DNA of 5,987 nt, taken from Anaerolineales bacterium (GTDB lineage Bacteria > Chloroflexota > Anaerolineae > Anaerolineales > UBA6663). The stretch lies in the NCBI GenBank assembly GCA_017999235.1, contig JAGOBN010000276.1:1-5987 (forward strand). The letters run 5' to 3'. Under the pieces are notes generated by a model. The model was not told the DNA's origin and did not search any database. It was given only the letters and a program-made list of their open reading frames with translations. Shown here piece after piece: positions 1 to 5,890 of the stretch. A program made the translations under genes and the position numbers. Positions within the stretch are counted from its first letter, which is position 1. Every line of letters starts with the position of its first letter.

Positions 1-978
1 GATTTTTAGTTGCGGGCACACCGCGAGCAAATCCGCCGCCAGCTGGGCGCCGGCCGCGATCAGGTGCTCACAGTTGTCGAGAATGAGCAGCACGCGCTTG
101 GCGCGCAGGTAATCAATGATCTGCGCTTGGGGCCGGCGGCCCGGCTGTTCGCGCAGTTCTAGGATCGTCAACAGCGCGGACGGGATCATGGCCGGGTCCG
201 TTAAGGGGGCGAGTTCCACCAGCCACACGCCATCAGGGTACTCGGGCAGGACCGCGGCGGCGGCCTGCAGCGAGAGCCGGGTCTTGCCGGTGCCGCCCGA
301 GCCGGTCAGCGTTAAGAGATGGGCCGATGCCAGGCGCTGTTTGATCTCGGCCATCTCTGGCTCGCGGCCGATGAAACTGGTAACGGGCGTGGGGAGGTTG
401 TTGGGGGTCGTGACCCGGGTGGCCAGCGGCGGGAAGTCCGCGGGCAAATCCGGCGCGACGAGCTGGAAGAGGTGCTCCAGCTGCGCCAGGCCCTTCATGC
501 GGTGCTCGGCCAGGTCGCGCACGCTCACTTCGCCGGGCAGATCGCCGCGTGTGAGTTGCGCGGTCTCGGCCGAGAGCAAGACCTGGCCGCCGTGCGCCGC
601 GCCCATGATCCGTGCGACGCGGTTGAGGGTGTGCGTGGTGGTGTAATCGGTCTCAGCCGGGAGCGCCGGCCCGGTGTGCAGGCCCATCCGCACGCGGATC
701 GGCTGGCTTGTGGGCCAGGCTTCGGCGGCCAGCGCCCGTTGCGCCGCGAGGGCCGCCAAGACGGCGGAGGCCGGCAGCGGGAACGCCGCCTGCACGGCGT
801 CGCCGATGTGCTTGTAGAGGACGCCGGCGTGCCCGGCGATGGCCGTCTTGAAAATCGCGTCATGCCGCGCCAGCGCGGCGCGCATCGCCTCGGGCTCGCG
901 CTCCCACAATGAAGCGCTGCCTTCGATGTCCGTGAACAGAAACGTGACCGTGCCGGCGGGAAGAGGAGAGGTCGTCAT
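1..978 (-). CDS. Class III adenylate/guanylate cyclase domain fused to a regulatory NTPase (5' part, runs off left edge)
   Basis: The 326 visible residues start at the ATG at 978. An in-frame TGA at 990-988 lies just upstream, so this is the only ATG start available; no clear Shine-Dalgarno is seen. Residues 9-21 (GTVTFLFTDIEGS) carry the first metal-binding Asp (D17). KHIGDA (56-61) carries the second (D60). LNRVARIMGAAHGGQVLLS (118-136) carries the conserved Asn119 and Arg123 of class III cyclases. An NTPase domain follows: FIGRE (202-206), Walker A GSGGTGKT (226-233) and Walker B LLILDNCEHL (297-306), as in the STAND/predicted-ATPase regulators that usually continue into TPR repeats. The family is thought to make a cyclic nucleotide under control of the ATPase/TPR sensor; the substrate (ATP or GTP) cannot be told. 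The DYTTTHTLN segment is one residue longer than the usual DYxGxxxN, so catalytic competence is not certain. The gene is cytosolic with no membrane segment visible. Confidence 0.93.
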   Translation of the reverse strand, partial: MTTSPLPAGTVTFLFTDIEGSASLWEREPEAMRAALARHDAIFKTAIAGHAGVLYKHIGDAVQAAFPLPASAVLAALAAQRALAAEAWPTSQPIRVRMGLHTGPALPAETDYTTTHTLNRVARIMGAAHGGQVLLSAETAQLTRGDLPGEVSVRDLAEHRMKGLAQLEHLFQLVAPDLPADFPPLATRVTTPNNLPTPVTSFIGREPEMAEIKQRLASAHLLTLTGSGGTGKTRLSLQAAAAVLPEYPDGVWLVELAPLTDPAMIPSALLTILELREQPGRRPQAQIIDYLRAKRVLLILDNCEHLIAAGAQLAADLLAVCPQLKI

Positions 979-1053
979 TGAAAACGCTCAAAATCGCCGG
1001 CGGTTGGGTTTTTGAGTTGTGATGGCCCCGCTTTGCCTGAAGCTGAGCAGTAG

Positions 1054-1081
1054 CTTATAGTATTCGGAGCGAGTGTGTCAA
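1054..1081 (-). promoter_or_regulatory. Sigma70-type promoter for the cyclase gene
   Basis: On the minus strand a perfect -35 box TTGACA (1081-1076) is followed by a 16-bp spacer and a -10 box TATAAG (1059-1054). Transcription would begin near 1047, leaving a leader of roughly 70 nt before the cyclase ATG at 978. Position, strand and both hexamers fit, but a promoter cannot be proved from sequence. Confidence 0.6.
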
Positions 1082-1130
1082 GTTTTGCGCCGGCGCATAT
1101 GCAACCGGCAGCCAACGGGCAATTTCCTTT

Positions 1131-1814
1131 TTAGTCGGCCAGGCCGGCTGCATCCGCGGCGGCCGCCACGGGCACGTCCTGCCCGAGCGCAATCCCCTTG
1201 AGCACGCATGACCCGGTCAATGCGCTCCGTCTCGGGCAAGGCGCCCTGCCCCAAGCGCGGCTGCAGCGGCGCCCGCTGGGCGAAATCCACGATCAGCGCA
1301 CCTGCTGGAAGCCTTCCAGCCGCGCCACCCGCATACATTCGTCCAGCAGAAGGTCGGTGGTCTCTAGTTCATCACTGGCCACCAGCCACAGTCGCCACAG
1401 CTGGTCGCGCAGCCGGAACCAGACGGCCTCAGCTGCCGGCAGGCGGCGCGGGGCCACGACCAGTTGCCCAGCCGGCAGTTTATTGCCATCGGAAGGGCGG
1501 TCGTTAGGCTCGGTCTGTTGAGAACCCGCCCCGGTGAAACAGAAATGGAACAATTGGCGCGGCCAGGTGGTCGTCACCTGTCGCAACGAACTGGATGCGG
1601 CGCGGTCAACGGCCGGCCGCAGGAGACGGGGCGGCTCTATGACCTGATGAAACGGGTGTAATGCGCCGACCGGACCGGCCACTCCCGCGTCTCGGATACT
1701 GGTCTCGGCAATCCAGCTCAGAGCTCGACGAGGTGGTTTCGAGGAGAAAACCGACTGACAGGCCGCTATGCGGGAACCATCCGACACCGCCGGCCGCAAT
1801 GAAGTGCCAGCCAC
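1131..1814 (-). pseudogene. Decayed unidentified gene, coding potential spread over three minus frames
   Basis: I do not recognise the family. One frame is open from 1814 and ends at a TGA at 1295-1293. Its last 60 or so codons have strong GC3 codon use and read like protein (LPAGQLVVAPRRLPAAEAVW, then RLRDQLWRLWLVASDELE and LLLDECMRVARLEGFQQ). Near 1300-1305 the coding-like reading moves to a second frame (ALIVDFAQRAPLQPRLGQ, GALPETERIDRVMRAQ). Near 1193 it moves to a third (KGIALGQDVPVAAAADAAGL), which ends at a TAA at 1133-1131. The most protein-like part is about 1131-1480; the reading above 1500 is much weaker and the true 5' end is unknown. The simplest explanation is a gene broken by single-base indels. 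Sequencing error is the alternative. It sits about 50 bp upstream of the cyclase promoter on the same strand. Confidence 0.4.
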
Positions 1815-1927
1815 TATTTACTGACCAGGACGACTCCCATGACTGATCCCCCATAAGCAGCGCTCCACTGGCGTCGGCCATCCGCCGGCTGGTGCGACCC
1901 GCTTCGGCCCTTTAAACTACAAAGCGA

Positions 1928-1944
1928 GCCGGAAATCTTCCGGC
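1928..1944. repeat. Short perfect hairpin, 7-bp stem
   Basis: GCCGGAA (1928-1934) and TTCCGGC (1938-1944) form a perfect 7-bp stem with a 3-nt ATC loop. On the minus strand it is followed by a weak T-containing tail (CTTTGTAGTTT, starting four bases after the stem), so a minus-strand terminator is possible, but no gene clearly ends here. Confidence 0.4.
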
Positions 1945-2090
1945 CTGCTCTGTATGTGATTGTCATGCGCCCGAATGGGATAAGTCTCACGACGTACACA
2001 CAAAACCACGGATCGGAAAGGCCCGCCGGCGCTAAATCAGCGCGGCAAGAGTGTGGTCAGCCCCAGGCGATGTGCGGGACAAGTCGAATA

Positions 2091-2116
2091 CAAGCAAAAG
2101 TGCCGCGAAATGCGGC
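2091..2116 (-). terminator. Possible rho-independent terminator (minus strand)
   Basis: On the minus strand GCCGC (2116-2112), a 5-nt loop ATTTC and GCGGC (2106-2102) form a 5-bp GC stem, followed by ACTTTTGCTTG. The short T run gives it a terminator look, although the stem is short and no confident minus-strand gene lies upstream. It abuts the alternative stems at 2117-2153. Confidence 0.3.
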
Positions 2117-2153
2117 GGTTTGAATAGTAGCCGGGGTTGGATTCAAACCAACC
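2117..2153. repeat. Two mutually exclusive stems sharing one arm; one resembles a tRNA T-arm
   Basis: GGTTTGAAT (2117-2125) and ATTCAAACC (2141-2149) form a perfect 9-bp inverted repeat with a 15-nt spacer. GGTTGG (2135-2140) and CCAACC (2148-2153) form a perfect 6-bp stem with a 7-nt loop. The two share 2141-2149 and so cannot form together. Read on the minus strand, the second is a 7-nt TTTGAAT loop on a GTTGG/CCAAC stem, like a tRNA T-arm but with T in place of the invariant C56. No matching acceptor 5' strand or other cloverleaf arms were found, so it is not called as a tRNA. Confidence 0.45.
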
Positions 2154-2574
2154 GCGTGACATCCGGGTTGTGAACTAGCCCCGTGTTTCGGGCATTCTAG
2201 GCTCATCGGGCGGCGCTTCTGCCTCAACTGACAGCGGTGTGGGTAAGCCGGTTTTACATTACCTTCAGCCATCAAAGACCTGAGGAGCGACCGGTTGGCC
2301 AGCATGGCCGTGGATGCTGCGGCGCTCAAACACCGTATCGTCCACTTCAGCCGCTTCAGAACGCCGCCCTAGTTCAAACAGGCTGCCAGGGTCAATATTC
2401 CCGGTAATCATCACCAAATATCACCGCAAACACGGCGGCTTTCCATGATGAACATCACTGGGTTCCGCTATCGAGTTGATATACCGTGTTTGAAGGGGAC
2501 GCAATTACCCGGATAAAGCGACGATCATGTCCCTGTCCCGGTCATCTTCCTGTGAGTTATCAACCCTGGTTAGC

Positions 2575-2620
2575 CGGCCAAGAGCCAGCCGGCGGGTAGG
2601 TGCCGGCTGGCTCTTGGCCG
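2575..2620. repeat. Perfect 19-bp inverted repeat with 8-nt loop
   Basis: CGGCCAAGAGCCAGCCGGC (2575-2593) is exactly complementary to the arm at 2602-2620, with the loop GGGTAGGT between them. Neither strand carries a T run after the stem, so a classic intrinsic terminator is unlikely. Perfect long arms with a short loop suit a REP/MITE-like palindromic element or a structured RNA. Only one copy is seen in the window. No flanking target-site duplication was recognised. Confidence 0.7.
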
Positions 2621-3005
2621 TGCTCATCTGTGTTGGCGCGCATGCCGTGGTGGATGGGCTCGACTGGGGCGGTCGAACCATGCCAGCTGCCAGCCAGCCC
2701 GGCCTAGCGGTCGTGGGGGATAACGCGGCCATGGACGACCGGGCAATCTTACTCCATCCGACGCGCGCCAACGCGTGGGCGACGCCGATTCAGATGGCTC
2801 AGCGCAACCCGGTGCTGGCCTTCACCTCGGTCGTCATCCCCCCTTTAACCCCGCCACCTCCCGCAGCCTGAAATACAGCCGCTTGTTAGCGGGACCGATC
2901 CACGTGTCACGCGGATTGGGCCGCGGCTGCGCATCGAGGCGATTCCAACCCAACGAGTTGACCGCTGCCAGTGGCGGCCGACTCGGCCCGCCCAAGAGGT
3001 TTCCC

Positions 3006-5201
3006 ATGCGTTTTGATGACCGTCTCCTGCAGGGTCTGACCGACCAGGAGGCGCGCGAGTGCCTGGCCCAGGAGGGTTTCAATGAGCTGCCGGCCGCGCA
3101 CAAACGCACGCCCTGGCGCATGTTGTGGGATGTGGTGCGTGAACCGATGTTCCTGCTCTTGATTGCGTGCGGCGCGCTGTATTTGATCCTGGGTGAGGTG
3201 CAGGAGGCCCTGCTGCTGCTGGGTTTCGTCGTCGTCATTGGGATCACGTTTTATCAAGAGCAGAAGACCGAGCGCGCCCTGGAAGCTCTGCGCGATCTCG
3301 CCAGCCCGCGCGCCTTGGTTATCCGGGATGGGCAACAGCAGCGCGTCGCCGGCCGGGAAGTGGTCCGGGATGACCTGGTGCTGATCGCCGAGGGCGACCG
3401 CGTGCCGGCCGACGGCGCGCTGTTATCCGCCACCAATCTGAGCAGTGCTGGTGCGCAAGCGGGCCGGCAACGGGCAAGCCGAATTGGCGCGGCCAGGCGG
3501 CGATGATCTGCCCTTCGTCTATTCCGGCCCTCTGGTGGTTAAGGGCCAAGGCATCGCCCAGGTCCGGGCCACCGGCCCGCGCACCGAGATGGGCAAGATC
3601 GGCAAGGCGCTCCAAGTCTTGCAGACGGAAGACACCAACCTGCAGCGCGAGATGGGCCGCGTGGTTCGGACCTTTGCCATGCTAGGACTGGGGCTGTGCG
3701 CGTTAGTGGTGGTGATCTTTGGGATGACCCGCGGCGATTGGCTGAACGGCCTGCTGGCCGGCATCACTCTGGCCATGGCCACCCTGCCCGAAGAATTTCC
3801 GGTGGTGCTGACGATCTTTCTGGCGCTCGGCGCGTGGCGCATGTCCCAAAAGCAGGTGCTGACGCGCCGGGTGTCGGCGGTGGAAATGCTGGGCGCGGCT
3901 ACCGCGCTGTGTGTCGACAAGACCGGGTCCCTGACGCTCAACCGCATGACCGCAGCCAAAATCGCGGTCGGCGATGAACTCCACGATGTGGCCGGCCAGG
4001 CGCTGACGTTGCCGGACGATCTGCACACGATCGTGGAATACAGCCTGTTGGCCAGCCCGGCTGATCCCTTCGACCCGATGGAGAAAGCGATGCGTGACCT
4101 AGGGGCGCGCACGCTGGCGGCCACCGAGCACCTGCACGCGGAGTGGACGCTGCAGCGCGAGTACCCGCCCACCTCCGAACTCCTCGCGATGTCCCACGGC
4201 TGGCGCTCCCCGAATGGGCAAGACTATGTCATCGCGCTAAGGGCGCGCCGGAAGCCATCGCCGACTTGTGCCACCTGGACGCCGGCCGGCGCCAGGCGCT
4301 GAGCGCTCCGATGGACCGGATGGCCGGCCATGGCCTGCGCGTGATCGGCGTGGCCAAAGCCAGTTTCCAGCCGCCCGAGTTGCCCGGACAGCCGCATGAG
4401 TTTGACTTTGAGTTTCTGGGCTTGCTCGGCCTGGCCGACCGGGTGCGGCCGGGCGTGGCCGAGGCCGTGCGGGACTGCTACGCGGCCGGCGTGCGCGTCA
4501 TCATGATCACGGGCGACTACCCTGGCACCGCCCGCAGCATCGCTGAGCAGATCGGCCTGCGGCCGGCCGATCAGATCATCACCGGCCCGGAACGGGAGGC
4601 CATGGGCGAGACCGAGTTGCGCGAACGGATCAAGACGACGGCGATCTTCGCCCGAGCGGTACCCGAGCACAAACTCCGGTTGGTCAATGCGCTCAAGGCC
4701 AACGGCGAGGTGGTGGCGATGACGGGCGACGGCGTCAACGACGCGCCGGCGCTCAAGGCCGCGCATATCGGCATCGCCATGGGCGGGCGCGGCACCGATG
4801 TGGCGCGCGAAGCGGCCGCCCTGGTGTTGTTGGACGACAACTGCGCGTCCATCGTCCAGGCCGTGTACATGGGCCGGCGCATCTTCGACAACCTCAAGAA
4901 AGCGTTAGCCTTCATCTTTGCCGTGCATATCCCGATCGCGGGGCTGTCGCTGATCGCGGGGCTGTTCAAATGGCCCCTCGCGCTCCTGCCCATTCACGTC
5001 GTCTTTCTGGAGTTGATTATTGACCCGGCCTGCACGCTGGTGTTTGAGATGGAGGCGGAAGAAGCGGATCTGATGCAGCGGCGGCCACGCCCGCTCAGCG
5101 AGCCGTTGTTTGAGCCGGCCCTGCTGCTGACGGGCCTAGTCCAGGGTCTGGGCGTTTTGGCCGCGGTCGCCGGGATCTACGGCTGGGTGCTTGCGCAATG
5201 A
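3006..5201 (+). pseudogene. P2-type cation-transporting ATPase, frameshifted and truncated
   Basis: The start ATG at 3006 has AGAGGT (2995-3000) five bases upstream. Family elements run in order: N-terminal GLTDQEARECLAQEGFNELP; M1/M2; actuator domain (GDRVPADGALL); M3/M4 with PEEFP (3787-3801); phosphorylation site DKTGSLT (Asp codon 3916-3918); nucleotide-binding KGAPE; ITGDYPGTA; hinge TGDGVNDAP (4722-4748); M5/M6 with LELIIDPACTLVFE. Relatives pump cations such as Ca2+ across the cytoplasmic membrane; the substrate here is unknown. Three lesions break it. At about 3444 a deletion shifts frame and removes the segment that should hold TGES. At about 4239 one A is lost within KGAPE. The frame stops at 5199-5201 after M7, roughly 100 residues short. 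From the start codon only 166 residues could be made, without the phosphorylation Asp. A later GTG (3445) could open a second frame but without TGES. Sequencing error could explain the one-base change, hardly all three. Confidence 0.88.
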
Positions 5202-5242
5202 CTCCATCCATCAGGTTGGCGCAGGTCTCTCCCGATTACTTG

Positions 5243-5275
5243 GCACGGCGTTGACGCGGCAACCGGCAGCCGTGC
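5243..5275 (+). repeat. Imperfect hairpin between ATPase remnant and SnoaL-like gene
   Basis: GCACGGC (5243-5249) pairs with GCCGTGC (5269-5275), and the adjacent GTTG (5250-5253) pairs with CAAC (5260-5263), leaving a 6-nt loop and a 5-nt bulge. It lies in the 99-bp gap after the ATPase stop and could act as a terminator or leader structure, but there is no T run. It may be chance in GC-rich DNA. Confidence 0.3.
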
Positions 5276-5300
5276 GCCACTCAGAAAGGAGTTTGGTCGA

Positions 5301-5729
5301 ATGTCACTCCGACAACTCGCAGCCAAGATTCAGCAATGCAGCGAAGAGGCCTGGTATCACGGCAACATGGCCCCCCTCGATGAGCTTTACGCCGCCGACT
5401 ATGTCGGGCATCGGCCCCTTTTCCCGGATTTCATCGGGCTGACGGCGACCAAAGAATCCATTGCGGGGACCCGGTTGGCGTACACCGATATCCAGGCTAT
5501 TTACAGCGACTGGGTGTTGACCGAGGAGATGGTGGTCTACCGCTATAACATGCGCATGAAGCATACGGGCATGTCGCCGTCGCTGCCCATACCGCCCACC
5601 GGCAAGGTAGTGACCTTGCAGGGCTGTGTCATGGTCCGCCTCAAGAATGGCCAAGTCGTTGAGGAGTGGGAATACTCCGACTACCTGGGTTTCTTGCAGC
5701 AGCTGGGCCTGGTGCCGGCCTTGGCGTAA
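5301..5729 (+). CDS. SnoaL-like / ester cyclase family protein (NTF2-like fold)
   Basis: This is a complete 142-residue protein. The ATG is preceded by a strong Shine-Dalgarno GAAAGGAG (5284-5291) with nine bases of spacing, which fixes the start. The N-terminal helix and following strand (NMAPLDELYAADYVGHRP, 22-39), a central pair of strands (DWVLTEEMVVYRYNMRMKHT, 70-89), PPTGK (98-102) and the C-terminal VRLKNGQVVEEWEYSDYLG (112-130) ending in QQLGLVP follow the pattern of the SnoaL-like polyketide cyclase/ester cyclase group. Trp123 and Asp127 match the conserved W...D near the C-terminus. No signal peptide or membrane segment is seen, so it is probably cytosolic. Members range from polyketide cyclases to proteins of unknown substrate; no biosynthetic genes are nearby, so no reaction is claimed. 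It lies 99 bp after the ATPase remnant with its own ribosome binding site and looks intact, unlike its upstream neighbour. Confidence 0.85.
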   Translation: MSLRQLAAKIQQCSEEAWYHGNMAPLDELYAADYVGHRPLFPDFIGLTATKESIAGTRLAYTDIQAIYSDWVLTEEMVVYRYNMRMKHTGMSPSLPIPPTGKVVTLQGCVMVRLKNGQVVEEWEYSDYLGFLQQLGLVPALA

Positions 5730-5738
5730 AGACACCCT

Positions 5739-5846
5739 GAGACACCGCTCTGCCGGCCGAGGTCAGACGCGAGGCCGCCCCGAGTTGCCGCCGGTTGAAC
5801 CCAAGCTCGGCCGGCAGAGCGCCAGTTTGTAGCCCTGGTGCGTCTC
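5739..5846 (+). repeat. Long stem-loop containing a perfect 16-bp inverted repeat
   Basis: CGCTCTGCCGGCCGAG (5746-5761) is exactly complementary to CTCGGCCGGCAGAGCG (5806-5821), with 44 nt between the arms. The pairing can be extended outward by GAGAC (5739-5743) with GTCTC (5842-5846) and ACC (5744-5746) with GGT (5837-5839), across small bulges. It begins ten bases after the stop of the SnoaL-like gene and ends before the kinase leader. There is no T run after it. It may terminate or stabilise the upstream transcript, or be a small palindromic repeat element. Confidence 0.65.
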
Positions 5847-5847
5847 T

Positions 5848-5875
5848 GGGGCGATTGGCTATCAGCCGGCGCCCC
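5848..5875 (+). promoter_or_regulatory. Leader hairpin directly upstream of the kinase Shine-Dalgarno
   Basis: GGGGCG (5848-5853) pairs with CGCCCC (5870-5875), and inside it GGCT (5857-5860) pairs with AGCC (5864-5867) around an ATC loop. The hairpin ends one base before the Shine-Dalgarno AAAGGAGG (5877-5884). The SD itself is left single-stranded, so the hairpin could keep it exposed, or end the upstream transcript. Which of these applies is inference. Confidence 0.4.
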
Positions 5876-5890
5876 GAAAGGAGGGGAGCG

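Larger units (their letters stand above)
1815..3005. other. Long intergenic stretch with no convincing gene
   Basis: Open frames here are short, overlap each other on both strands and lack ribosome binding sites. Base composition falls toward about 50% GC around 2330-2500, unlike the coding regions. What can be seen is structural: hairpins at 1928-1944, 2029-2043 and 2102-2116, a pair of alternative stems at 2117-2153, and a perfect 19-bp stem-loop at 2575-2620. No plus-strand promoter for the downstream ATPase remnant is evident. Together with the broken genes on both sides, the stretch looks like decayed, formerly coding or mobile DNA; that is inference. Confidence 0.5.

Noticed and set aside
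319..912. Long plus-strand frame (197 codons)
   Set aside because: It is antisense to the cyclase gene, which has clear domain motifs on the minus strand.
1814..1999. Short minus-strand frames at 1606-1881 and 1814-1999
   Set aside because: There are no motifs, no ribosome binding site and poor codon use; they overlap one another and the decayed gene.
2085..2200. Complete tRNA or tmRNA gene on the minus strand
   Set aside because: Only a T-arm-like stem is seen, with T for the invariant C56. No complementary acceptor 5' strand, D-arm or anticodon arm was found within about 100 bases.
2265..2411. 48-codon minus-strand frame (MITGNIDPGSLFELGRR... to QVFDG)
   Set aside because: It reads somewhat like protein (SEAAEVDDTVFERR), but it has no Shine-Dalgarno and no recognised family. 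It could be a gene fragment; too weak to annotate.
2527..2871. 114-codon plus-strand frame with a hydrophobic stretch (WLLAVLICVGAHAVV)
   Set aside because: It has no ribosome binding site, overlaps an open frame on the other strand, and its early part is encoded by the arms of the perfect 19-bp palindrome. The proline-rich end is low-complexity. Probably chance in GC-rich DNA.
2775..3005. 77-codon upstream extension of the ATPase frame
   Set aside because: The residues before Met at 3006 do not resemble the family, and the ATG at 3006 has its own Shine-Dalgarno and begins the usual N-terminus.
3435..4250. Programmed ribosomal frameshifting to make a full ATPase
   Set aside because: No slippery heptamer was recognised at either junction, the first junction has lost sequence rather than only frame, and the C-terminus is also missing.
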